From positions 1 through 40,030 of the forward strand of contig JBBRMF010000015.1 in assembly GCA_038230975.1 (NCBI GenBank): a stretch of DNA of 40,030 nt. Direction: 5' to 3'. Source of the DNA: JANXVV01 sp038230975 (GTDB lineage Bacteria > Planctomycetota > Phycisphaerae > Tepidisphaerales > Tepidisphaeraceae). Under the pieces are notes generated by a model that was not told the DNA's origin, ran no database searches, and was given only the letters and a program-made list of their open reading frames with translations. Shown piece after piece: positions 15,967 to 23,052 of this stretch. Position 1 is the stretch's first letter; each line of letters begins with the position of its first letter. The position numbers were made by a program, and so were the translations under genes.

Positions 15967-17481
15967 ATGAATACGTCATCTATGAATGGCAACTTTGGTA
16001 CGAAGGCACCTTTGGACGGTGCCGATCCTCAGCGTTGGCGAATGCTCCATTTCACCTGGGGCGCGTTTTTTCTGACTTTCCTCGTCTGGTTCAATCTGGC
16101 CCCGTTTGCCAGCACGATCGGCAGGGTCTTTCACTTATCCGCCGAGCAGATCAAAACGTTGTTGATCTGCAACGTCGCACTCACCATCCCCGCCCGCATC
16201 GGTGTCGGTATGCTCGTGGATCGATTCGGCCCGCGTCGCGTCTTCACGGCATTGCTGCTCATCATGAGCGTGCCGTGTTTGCTCTTCGCGATGGCAACCT
16301 CATTTTGGCAACTCGTGGTGCTTCGACTGGCGATCAGTTGTATCGGCGCGGGATTTGTCGTGGGCATTCGTCTCGTGGGTGAATGGTTCTCACCACGCGA
16401 AATCGGATTGGCAGAAGGCATCTACGGCGGCCTCGGAAACTTCGGCATGTTCGCGGCGACCTTCGGGCTGCCGATGCTGGCCTTGCTCTTTTCTCCGGAG
16501 AACGGCTGGCGCTGGTCGATCGCCATCAGCGGAATGCTGTGCATCGTCTGGTCATTTGTCTTCTATCGCAACGCGGTCGACGCACCTCCTGGAACGGAAT
16601 TTAAGAAGCCCAGGAAGAAAGGCGCTCTGGAAGTTTGCTCTCGCCGTGACTTGATCAGCCTGATGGTCATGCAAGTTCCGATGGTGTTTTGCCTCGGCGT
16701 ACTCACTTGGAAGTTGGTCGCCGTCAAGCTGCTGCCATCGGTCGCGAGCTATGTGATTTACAGTTTGCTTGCCATGCTTCTGCTGCAGCAGGTTCGAAAA
16801 ATCTGGACCGTCAATCGCCCCGCCTGGCGCAACGAACCGGTTGCCGATGGCGAACGATATGAGTTCTCTCAAGTGGCCATTCTCTGTCTTTGCTACGCCG
16901 TCACGTTCGGTGGCGAATTAGCCGTGGAAAGCATGCTGCCGGGATATTTTGAAAAGATGTTCAAGCTCTCGGTTGCGACCGCCGGCTTTCTGAGCGCTGG
17001 TTTTACCTTTGCAAGCTTAATCGCCCGACCGCTTGGCGGATGGATGGGTGACCGCATCGGCCGCCGGCCGATCATGATCGTTGCGCTGGGTGGATCGGCC
17101 TTGGGGTATGTCGCCATTTCATTGATCAATTCTCAATGGTCGATCTACGCCGCCGGTGCGGTGGTGGTTTTGGTCGGTCTATTCCTTATGGCCGCCAACG
17201 GGGCCGCATTTGCTGTTGCGCCGTTGATTCGAAAACCCCTCACCGGTCAGATTACCGGATTAATCGGCGCGTACGGCAATGTCGGCAGTGTGTTATTCCT
17301 ATTCGTCCTGACGCTTCGGAAGGAAACGTTCTTCTTTTACACAATGGCTTTTGTCGGCGTGGCGGCCTTCGCGGCGTGCTTCCTGATTCGTGAACCGGTG
17401 GCCATCCAACGCAAGTCTCGTGTGGCTCTTTCTGAAAACGAAGTGTCCGTCGATGGTTTCACCGTGGAGCCAGCCCTGTAG
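15967..17481 (+). CDS. narK: NarK-type nitrate/nitrite transporter (MFS, NNP family)
   Basis: The 504-residue protein has both NNP signature segments: IYGGLGNFGMFAATFG after the fifth helix and GLIGAYGNVGSVLFL near the eleventh. It also has the paired arginines on the pore helices (TIPARIGVGMLVDRFGPRR and LIARPLGGWMGDRIGRR). It imports nitrate, or exchanges it for nitrite. Between the two halves an insert (LISLMVMQVPMVFCLGVLTW ... YVIYSLLAMLLLQQV) adds about two helices, giving roughly 14. I start at ATG 15967 (MNTSSMNG); the frame is open to 15853, but that stretch resembles a decayed repeat. It is divergent from the reductase operon, supporting nitrate reduction as the module's job. Confidence 0.87.
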   Translation: MNTSSMNGNFGTKAPLDGADPQRWRMLHFTWGAFFLTFLVWFNLAPFASTIGRVFHLSAEQIKTLLICNVALTIPARIGVGMLVDRFGPRRVFTALLLIMSVPCLLFAMATSFWQLVVLRLAISCIGAGFVVGIRLVGEWFSPREIGLAEGIYGGLGNFGMFAATFGLPMLALLFSPENGWRWSIAISGMLCIVWSFVFYRNAVDAPPGTEFKKPRKKGALEVCSRRDLISLMVMQVPMVFCLGVLTWKLVAVKLLPSVASYVIYSLLAMLLLQQVRKIWTVNRPAWRNEPVADGERYEFSQVAILCLCYAVTFGGELAVESMLPGYFEKMFKLSVATAGFLSAGFTFASLIARPLGGWMGDRIGRRPIMIVALGGSALGYVAISLINSQWSIYAAGAVVVLVGLFLMAANGAAFAVAPLIRKPLTGQITGLIGAYGNVGSVLFLFVLTLRKETFFFYTMAFVGVAAFAACFLIREPVAIQRKSRVALSENEVSVDGFTVEPAL

Positions 17482-17493
17482 ATCTGATTTGCA

Positions 17494-17525
17494 AACCCCA
17501 CGTTGCAATTCGTGGGGGCTGCTTT
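17494..17525 (+). terminator. Possible weak terminator after narK
   Basis: CCCCACG (17496-17502) pairs with CGTGGGG (17511-17517) around an 8-nt loop, 14 bp past the narK stop. The tail is GCTGCTTT rather than a real T-run, so function is doubtful. Confidence 0.35.
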
Positions 17526-17559
17526 AGCACCAAGCGAGGAAACATTCCGTCCGCTATAG

Positions 17560-17655
17560 AGCTTGGGGAAAAATGGTGGCATGGGCGTCTCGCCCGTGCT
17601 TTCTTCCGAAGAAAACGCGGGCAAGACGCCCACGCCACCTAAAAATTCTCAGGCG
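17560..17655 (+). repeat. 96-bp family A element, copy 2, inserted in a family B palindrome
   Basis: The element begins AGCTTGGGGAAAAATGGTGG and ends TAAAAATTCTCAGGCG, the same length and ends as copy 1. It is flanked by CTATAG (17554-17559) and CTAAAG (17656-17661). Removing the element and one flank restores TCCGTCCGCTAAAGCGGACC, a complete family B repeat. It lies between the convergent narK and fabI genes. Confidence 0.82.
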
Positions 17656-17690
17656 CTAAAGCGGACCCTGCGAAACCGCAGTAAGATCAA

Positions 17691-18485
17691 TCAAATCCCA
17701 ACCGTGTTGAATCCGCTATCCACGTAGATGTTTTCGCCGGTCACACCGCTCGAAAGATCACTGAGCAGGTAGACGGCTGTTTTGCCGACTTCGTCGCCAT
17801 CGATATTGCGCTTGAGTGGTGCTTTCCTGGCGACGTGATCGAACATTTCATCGATCCCACCGACAGCCATGGCGCTGAGGGTGCGAAGCGGGCCGGCGGA
17901 GATCGTGTTGACGCGGATCTTCTGACCGCCAAGGTCATAGGCAAGATACCGAGCCGTTGATTCCAAGGCGGCCTTGGCGACCCCCATCACGTTGTATCCC
18001 GGGACAACTTTCTCACTACCCAGATAAGTCAGCGCGATCACGGAACCACCGTTGGGCATCAGCGGTAAAGCCCCGCGCGTCAGGGCGATTAAGCTATATG
18101 CACTGATGTCCAGTGCCTGTTTGAACACTTCGCGCGGCGTGCTGGCGAAGACACCGGAGTCGGTCTTCAGATAGTCTCTGTTCGCGAACGCCAGACAATG
18201 GACGATGAAATCGATCGTGCCAAACTGTTCCTTGGCCGCCGCGAAGAACTTGTCCATCGATTCATCGCTGCCGACGTCGCAGGGGTGAAGCCATTCGTTG
18301 GGGAAGCCGAATTCCTCCATCGCTTTTTTGACGCGACGTTGAGATTTTTCGATGTTGTCCATCGGAAGGAAACCAAACCCGCACTTGGCCCCCTGCTTCA
18401 CGCAGTTGTCGGCAATGTGCGTGGCGATGCTGCGCCCGTTGGCGATATTCAAAATCAACCCCTTCTTACCATCCAATAATCCCAT
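17691..18485 (-). CDS. fabI: Enoyl-[acyl-carrier-protein] reductase (NADH), FabI
   Basis: The 264-residue product starts MGLLDGKKGLILNIANGRSI, the FabI form of the Rossmann start, and contains HCLAFANRDYLKTD. The active-site pattern is YLGSEKVVPGYNVMGVAKAA, with the two Tyr and the Lys of the FabI Y-x6-K arrangement. It ends ENIYVDSGFNTVG. FabI performs the last reduction in each round of fatty-acid elongation and is cytoplasmic. TGGAG lies about 10 nt before ATG 18485. Length is typical. It stands alone on the minus strand, 150 bp after the coiled-coil gene and its terminator. Confidence 0.95.
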   Translation of the reverse strand: MGLLDGKKGLILNIANGRSIATHIADNCVKQGAKCGFGFLPMDNIEKSQRRVKKAMEEFGFPNEWLHPCDVGSDESMDKFFAAAKEQFGTIDFIVHCLAFANRDYLKTDSGVFASTPREVFKQALDISAYSLIALTRGALPLMPNGGSVIALTYLGSEKVVPGYNVMGVAKAALESTARYLAYDLGGQKIRVNTISAGPLRTLSAMAVGGIDEMFDHVARKAPLKRNIDGDEVGKTAVYLLSDLSSGVTGENIYVDSGFNTVGI

Positions 18486-18560
18486 AAATACACTCCATAA
18501 AATGAAGCGCGTAAGATATGCGGAGGCGGTGATGAATGAAAGCGTCGGTACTGGAACATA

Positions 18561-18597
18561 AAAGAAGCAGGCACCGGGAAAGGGCGCCTGCTTCTTT
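18561..18597 (-). terminator. Rho-independent terminator of the coiled-coil gene
   Basis: AAAGAAGCAGGC (18561-18572) pairs perfectly with GCCTGCTTCTTT (18586-18597). On the minus strand the stem ends in a T-rich TTCTTTTATG. It lies 39 bp past the stop of the 18636-18902 gene and just upstream of fabI, which therefore needs its own promoter. Confidence 0.8.
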
Positions 18598-18635
18598 CAA
18601 TGGATTGAAGTTTGTGATGCGATCTTACCGATGGA

Positions 18636-18902
18636 TCAATCGTTCTCGGTCGTTTCTTCGAGCATTCGACGAAGGTACCCGTTTTCGCGGCGAGTGGCTT
18701 CGAGATCGAAAACGAGATACTTGATGCTGAGGCGCAGGTAGTCGAGGCTTTCCTGCAGGCTGCTGACCGTCTGACGCAGCCGTTCGTGACGCTCGCGGGT
18801 TTCGACGGCCAGTTTCTCCAGCTTTTGCCGTTCGGTAACGGGCAACGTGCTGATCTCACCCATCAACTCGGTGACTTTGGACTGGAACTCTTGTTCGTTC
18901 AT
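18636..18902 (-). CDS. Short coiled-coil protein of unknown function
   Basis: The 88-residue, highly charged protein is almost entirely helix-forming, with heptad-like spacing from MNEQEFQSKVTELMGEISTL through VETRERHERLRQTVSSLQES to LVFDLEATRRENGYLRRMLE. It has no Cys, signal peptide or membrane segment. GAGGAG lies about 8 nt before ATG 18902, and it has its own terminator, so it is very likely a real gene. I recall similar short proteins from planctomycetes but cannot verify this. The function is unknown. Confidence 0.75.
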   Translation of the reverse strand: MNEQEFQSKVTELMGEISTLPVTERQKLEKLAVETRERHERLRQTVSSLQESLDYLRLSIKYLVFDLEATRRENGYLRRMLEETTEND

Positions 18903-19488
18903 AGAATCTCCTCAATACGCCCTGGCACTGGCCTGCGGCTTTGCCGGTAGGCGACGGTCAAGGCATTGCAACCTCTGTTCCACGTCCGTGTGACGATCGA
19001 AATCCATCTCTCGATTTGCAATTTTGCGAACGAATTGAAGCGGGTGGACGCACCCGCCCAAAACGGCGAAAAAGCAAATCGACTTGTTTTGCGCGTGCGG
19101 TTTATGCTGACTTTTCCGGAAGTTGCAGCAATCCATCAAACCGCCCCATCTCATCACTGTTGTGACCACATTCAGTTTCTGGCGTCGCTTCCCGGCAACG
19201 TTGGATTTAACGCGTCAACCCCAGTTCGCCAACGCGAACTGTTCGCCGATCAATATACTGACGCGATCAATCCACCCACAATGTAATTTGCGCCGGCGAC
19301 AGGAATAAATCGCTTGAAGTCCGGTAATGCGGTGAAGATGAAAGGTTTCGCACGGACATTCCACCTGTTCCAGCATGAATAGCGAAGGGGGAATTCGCTG
19401 ACTGCGACATTCCGAATGTGAACCAATGACGATACAATCAATTGTGAATCAGCCACTGAAGTGGCACGACCTTAATCGCGAATGACCC
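18903..19488. other. Intergenic region without recognisable gene
   Basis: These 586 bp lie between the divergent coiled-coil gene and the proline-rich gene. Short open frames occur but have no ribosome-binding site or recognisable content. The first ~45 bp (GCGGCTTTGCCGGTAGGCGA...) resemble a dispersed repeat also hinted at near 12070. Both flanking promoters must lie here. Confidence 0.5.
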
Positions 19489-20271
19489 ATGGCAGATAAT
19501 AAAAACGATCATCTGGCGGATGCCCTTTCAGCGATGTCCGCTGGCGAACACCCTGATCCGCAAGAGCATCTCCCGGAGGATGATTCGATGATTTTCGCGG
19601 CATCTCCTCCTCTTGCAGCACCAGAACCCGCTGCCGGGTTGCGCCCCGCCGGGCCGCCGTCGTCTCCAGTTGCTCGACCGAATGCGCCGGTGGCCAGGCC
19701 GATCGTCAAGATCCGCCCTTCCGCCCCGTCTGAACCCGTGCCATCGGGTCGACCGATCGCTCCGGCCCGCCCGTCCGTGCCGCCTGTCTCGAACGCTCCG
19801 GTGAGCCGCCGCCCTTTCACGCCTTCTGCGCAACCGCCTGCTGCAGCCCCGTCCAGACCCCCCGAGATTGAAGTTCCTCAATCGTTTATGTCGGCCAGCG
19901 AGGCAGCGGAGGCTACTGACGAGCCGACACAGGGCGATGATTGGATGGGAATCTCCCCGGAGGATGATGACGCGATGATGGCCCCTGCGCCGGATGCGTC
20001 GGCGTTTGCCCCACATGCCTCAACCCCCAGAAGCAGCGCCCTTCGAGGACCTGCCAAGTCCGACTGGAAGCCGACAGTCATCCCCATTCTTTTGACGACC
20101 GGCGTACTCTTTCTGGTCTTCAGCTCGTTGAAGTTTATCCTGGGTTCCGATTCGCCGTACGCAGCGTTGTCGGGCGGGGTCGTGGGGATGGTTGCCGGAA
20201 TGGGTGTTCTGCTGCTGGGACTCGGCGTGTTTACGATGATGCAGGTGAAGGCCGCAGCTGCAACACGCTGA
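19489..20271 (+). CDS. Proline-rich membrane protein with two C-terminal helices
   Basis: The 260-residue product opens with an acidic stretch (MADNKNDHLADALSAMSAGE). Residues ~40-130 are Pro/Ala/Arg-rich and disordered (APVARPNAPVARPIVKIRPS). A second acidic stretch follows (DDWMGISPEDDDAMM). Two membrane helices end the protein: about TVIPILLTTGVLFLVFSSL and YAALSGGVVGMVAGMGVLLL. There is no signal peptide, so the long N-terminal part is probably cytoplasmic. The layout suits a scaffold or interaction protein at the membrane; the function is unknown. The zinc-ribbon membrane protein follows 105 bp later on the same strand, possibly co-transcribed. Confidence 0.7.
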   Translation: MADNKNDHLADALSAMSAGEHPDPQEHLPEDDSMIFAASPPLAAPEPAAGLRPAGPPSSPVARPNAPVARPIVKIRPSAPSEPVPSGRPIAPARPSVPPVSNAPVSRRPFTPSAQPPAAAPSRPPEIEVPQSFMSASEAAEATDEPTQGDDWMGISPEDDDAMMAPAPDASAFAPHASTPRSSALRGPAKSDWKPTVIPILLTTGVLFLVFSSLKFILGSDSPYAALSGGVVGMVAGMGVLLLGLGVFTMMQVKAAAATR

Positions 20272-20376
20272 GTCCAGGTAATGGCGAGGTGGACTTCGAC
20301 AATCACTGCAAAACGAGAATTTCAACACAGATGTGACTTTATCTATTACACGCGTGATTCTTTCGGCAACCCACCC

Positions 20377-20634
20377 ATGCAAGATTTTGCAGACGAAGAC
20401 GAAGACGAAGGCCATGACGACGTCGAATCCATCGAAGGCGTGGATTCCACCGATACGGAGTCTTGCCCGCATTGCGGATTGGAGGTGTACGAGCACGCCG
20501 AAAGATGCACGCACTGCGGCCACTACATCACGACCGAAGACAATCACACGCCTGCTACGGCGCTGCGGACACGGATTGTTGTCGCCGTGATCCTGATCGC
20601 GGTATTCACGGGATGGGTGCTTCTAAAGCATTGA
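20377..20634 (+). CDS. Small zinc-ribbon protein with C-terminal membrane anchor
   Basis: The 85-residue product starts with an acidic run (MQDFADEDEDEGHDDVESIE). It then has a CPHCGLEVYEHAERCTHCGH zinc ribbon (CxxC-x10-CxxC) and ends in one membrane helix (TRIVVAVILIAVFTGWVLL). I chose ATG 20377; the frame is open to 20281, but that part lacks features and a clear ribosome-binding site. It resembles the tail-anchored zinc-ribbon proteins often found beside membrane-protein genes. The function is unknown. Confidence 0.7.
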   Translation: MQDFADEDEDEGHDDVESIEGVDSTDTESCPHCGLEVYEHAERCTHCGHYITTEDNHTPATALRTRIVVAVILIAVFTGWVLLKH

Positions 20635-20641
20635 GTTATGC

Positions 20642-20706
20642 AGGGTGGGCGTAATCGCCCACCCTACACCCTGCGAGGCACAGGTCTCGGAGTGCCGCGA
20701 CCTGTG
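20642..20706. repeat. Two adjacent hairpins, one of family C
   Basis: AGGGTGGGCG-TAAT-CGCCCACCCT (20642-20665) is a perfect 10-bp stem of the family also seen near 6863. A second stem, CACAGGTC (20679-20686) with GACCTGTG (20699-20706), follows. They lie between the convergent zinc-ribbon and AraC genes and may terminate transcription, although no T-tract follows. Confidence 0.6.
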
Positions 20707-20750
20707 GCACCCGATCCAACGTTACCCTAATTTCCAGGCATGACAATTCA

Positions 20751-21977
20751 CTAGTGCGCCGCAGGTTTGTCTTTGAATTGCTCATTGGCAAACCGGCGCC
20801 AACGAGTGGGTGTCAGGCCCGAAGCCTGCTTAAATCGGCTGGTAAAGTGGCTCTGGTGCGCAAACCCGCATTCAGCGGCGATCTCCGCCAATGATACCTT
20901 CCGCTCCATGAGCATCCTTTTGGCTTGCGAAATCTGACGCGACAACATGAAATGCTTCGGGGTCTGGCCAAGCAGTTCTGTAAACCGACGATGGAAATGG
21001 AAGGGGCTCAAGCGTGCTTTGGCGGAAATCTCAGTCAACGTCGGCATTCGCGTATATTCGGACTCCATAAACTTTAAAGTCGGGATTAACCGGGAGACTT
21101 GGGCATCGGCCTGGAAATCTTCCGGTCGGGTGGCGGTCCATTCGCACGCGGAAGGTTGAATGCACAGGAAGACAAACGGACCTTTCCCGAGTGCCGGGAA
21201 CTCGCGGAACACCACCGTGCGGAACACCCACTTCTCACCGAAGCTGTCCGGAAGTTCGACGCGATCGCTGCGGATCAGTTCACCGTTGACCTCTTCCAGC
21301 CGGCTGATTACAAGTTCCTTAAGCGCATGGCGGAGCTGCTCGTTCAATTCCGCTTTCGATTCTGACGCGAACAATTGGCGTCCACGATGATCAAAAACAA
21401 ACTGACGCGTCGCATCATCGTGTTCCCATGGCGGCTTAGATCCGCACGAACGCGCGGCACGCGCCTCGCGGGCCGATTTAACCACCTTGCCTAATTGTTC
21501 GGCCATTTGGCTGAGTGCGGACAGATCGTCAGCCGTGAATTCAGGATCGGCCGTATTGCGATAAAGGTGCAACGCGCCAGGGTATCCTTTCAAGACCGGG
21601 TCAGGAAGCTGGATCGAGGCAACGTGTCCCAGCCCGTTTGGCTCCATCAAAGCTTGAAAATATTCGCTCGATTGAAGCGTACCCGAACTCACGCAGTCGT
21701 TTCCGGTGATCGCTTTCTTTTTCAACAGCGCCTGCCAGGTGGGGGCGTCGCTAGTATACAGGCCTTTGGAATATACCTTTGCGAATGCTTCAGGCACATT
21801 CGAAGGCTGTAATATCTGCGTTCCAGCGCGGGGGAAGGTCGAAATCAGCAATATTTTTGAAAATGCGACGTTCTCTCCGATCGCCTCGAATGCCCTGCGA
21901 TAACCAGAGGTCTGTCCGTCGAAGTCTTTCAGAGCCTCAGATAAGCTGGAAACGTGAGAATGATGAATCTTGCTCAT
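20751..21977 (-). CDS. AraC/XylS-family transcriptional regulator with GAF-like sensor region
   Basis: The 408-residue product ends with a classic AraC DNA-binding domain (residues ~300-400). Its first helix-turn-helix is TLTEISAKARLSPFHFHRRF and its second SLAEIAAECGFAHQSHFTSR, followed by FKQASGLTPTRWRR. Residues ~20-165 (YRRAFEAIGENVAFSKILLI ... PDPVLKGYPGALHLYR) look like a GAF or autoinducer-type sensory domain. The middle (~195-285) is an unassigned beta-rich region. It binds DNA in the cytoplasm; the ligand and targets are unknown. No partner gene is adjacent. An AT-rich 310-bp region lies upstream. Confidence 0.87.
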   Translation of the reverse strand: MSKIHHSHVSSLSEALKDFDGQTSGYRRAFEAIGENVAFSKILLISTFPRAGTQILQPSNVPEAFAKVYSKGLYTSDAPTWQALLKKKAITGNDCVSSGTLQSSEYFQALMEPNGLGHVASIQLPDPVLKGYPGALHLYRNTADPEFTADDLSALSQMAEQLGKVVKSAREARAARSCGSKPPWEHDDATRQFVFDHRGRQLFASESKAELNEQLRHALKELVISRLEEVNGELIRSDRVELPDSFGEKWVFRTVVFREFPALGKGPFVFLCIQPSACEWTATRPEDFQADAQVSRLIPTLKFMESEYTRMPTLTEISAKARLSPFHFHRRFTELLGQTPKHFMLSRQISQAKRMLMERKVSLAEIAAECGFAHQSHFTSRFKQASGLTPTRWRRFANEQFKDKPAAH

Positions 21978-22287
21978 AGGTTGTTAATATACGCTTAAGT
22001 CGCGAAAAAGTTTTAATCCCTTTTAAATTTTCGATCTTCGTCCGGAAAATCCCTACTCTACTCGTACGAACCACACGGAACAACAGTCCGCAATTCCCGT
22101 GCCATTTTTTTTTAATTGCGTTTGTCAAAGCATTCTGCCAAATCATTTTTTTCTTGGAAATCGATGGGATTCGGGATATCCTTGGGTCGACCGTTGAAAG
22201 CAGATGTTTCTGGCTGAAGTAATTTGCCTGGAGGCCGAAGTGGTTGCCCGTCTTACCCATACTTTCCAAGATCCACGATTTTGGAGC
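21978..22287. other. AT-rich intergenic region upstream of the AraC-type gene
   Basis: These 310 bp are visibly more AT-rich than the surroundings (TTTTAATCCCTTTTAAATTT near 22010, a T-run near 22105). An open frame crosses it on the minus strand (to 22269) and overlaps the AraC gene, but it has no recognisable features and I treat it as spurious. The AraC promoter should lie here. Confidence 0.45.
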
Positions 22288-22341
22288 ATGAAGATTAAGA
22301 TTGCGTTATTGGCCGCCGCGACATTTGCGGCTATGTGCTAG
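22288..22341 (+). pseudogene. Orphan 17-codon signal peptide ending in Cys
   Basis: With GGAG just upstream, ATG 22288 opens MKIKIALLAAATFAAMC and then TAG. This looks like a complete lipoprotein signal peptide with a stop directly after the lipobox Cys. It overlaps the 3' end of the fur-family gene on the other strand. It could be a truncated small-lipoprotein (entericidin-like) gene or chance. Confidence 0.3.
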
Positions 22342-22870
22342 CAGAAGGTTTATCAGGGGTCGCCGAAGGCAATCGCTTTCCTTCGGGGCTCAATCCAAAA
22401 ATCTGGAATCGGTGGGAAATCGGATCGTAACCGTGCTGACGGCAAATCTCGTCGCGCAACGCACGGAGCTTTTCGCTATTGAATTCGATGACTTGGCCCG
22501 TCGCCACGCAAATTAAATAATCGTGTGTTTTACGACCCGCGATAACCTCGTAATACGACTGCTTATTGTCGAAAAAGACCTGCTTGAGAATTCCGGCATC
22601 CTGCAGATGATTGAGTGTTCGATAGACCGTTGCCCGGCTCACCCGGTGGCCCAGGCTTTTCAGATAGTCGATCAATCCTTCCGGTTCGAATAACTCTTCT
22701 TTTCTAAGCACTGCGTCCAGAATCATGGCCCGCTCGGGGGTGAATTTCAGCTTCGCGTGGTGAAGATATCTTCTAAAAACCGCGCAGACGGGTTCATAAG
22801 GCAACGCCTCTTGAAGTACATCGGCAGAAACCCTCGGCAATTTTTCCAGAATATGCGGTGCCTTCACCAT
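22331..22870 (-). CDS. Fur-family transcriptional regulator with altered metal sites
   Basis: From ATG 22870 the product has 179 residues. The DNA-binding domain includes FTPERAMILDAVLRKEELFE and the recognition helix HRVSRATVYRTLNHLQDAG. The dimerisation domain contains SYYEVIAGRKTHDYLICVAT and GQVIEFNSEKL. In typical Fur the latter segment reads HHDH-LIC-xx-CG; here it is THDYLICVATG, so the second zinc Cys and two His ligands are replaced, and no C-terminal CxxC exists. It may sense something other than iron, or bind metal differently. An alternative start at 22939 adds residues without family features. No Fur target is evident nearby. Confidence 0.85.
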   Translation of the reverse strand: MVKAPHILEKLPRVSADVLQEALPYEPVCAVFRRYLHHAKLKFTPERAMILDAVLRKEELFEPEGLIDYLKSLGHRVSRATVYRTLNHLQDAGILKQVFFDNKQSYYEVIAGRKTHDYLICVATGQVIEFNSEKLRALRDEICRQHGYDPISHRFQIFGLSPEGKRLPSATPDKPSAST

Positions 22871-23052
22871 GTCAGACGAGTCTAGCCCTGGTTGTATCGG
22901 GCGGCAAGCGTGACAGGGCGATGGTTCGGCGCAAACCAAAGAATTTGTCCGACTATTTCAATCCTCCGGAGCGGCATTTTGTTGCGGACGTTACGACCTT
23001 CCCACGGTCGAATTGCGCGTTCGGTTCCGGGCGGCCCGGGCTTGAAAGTTGA

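Noticed and set aside
21937..22269. 110-residue minus-strand frame in the AT-rich region
   Set aside because: It overlaps the start of the AraC-family gene and has no recognisable features or ribosome-binding site.
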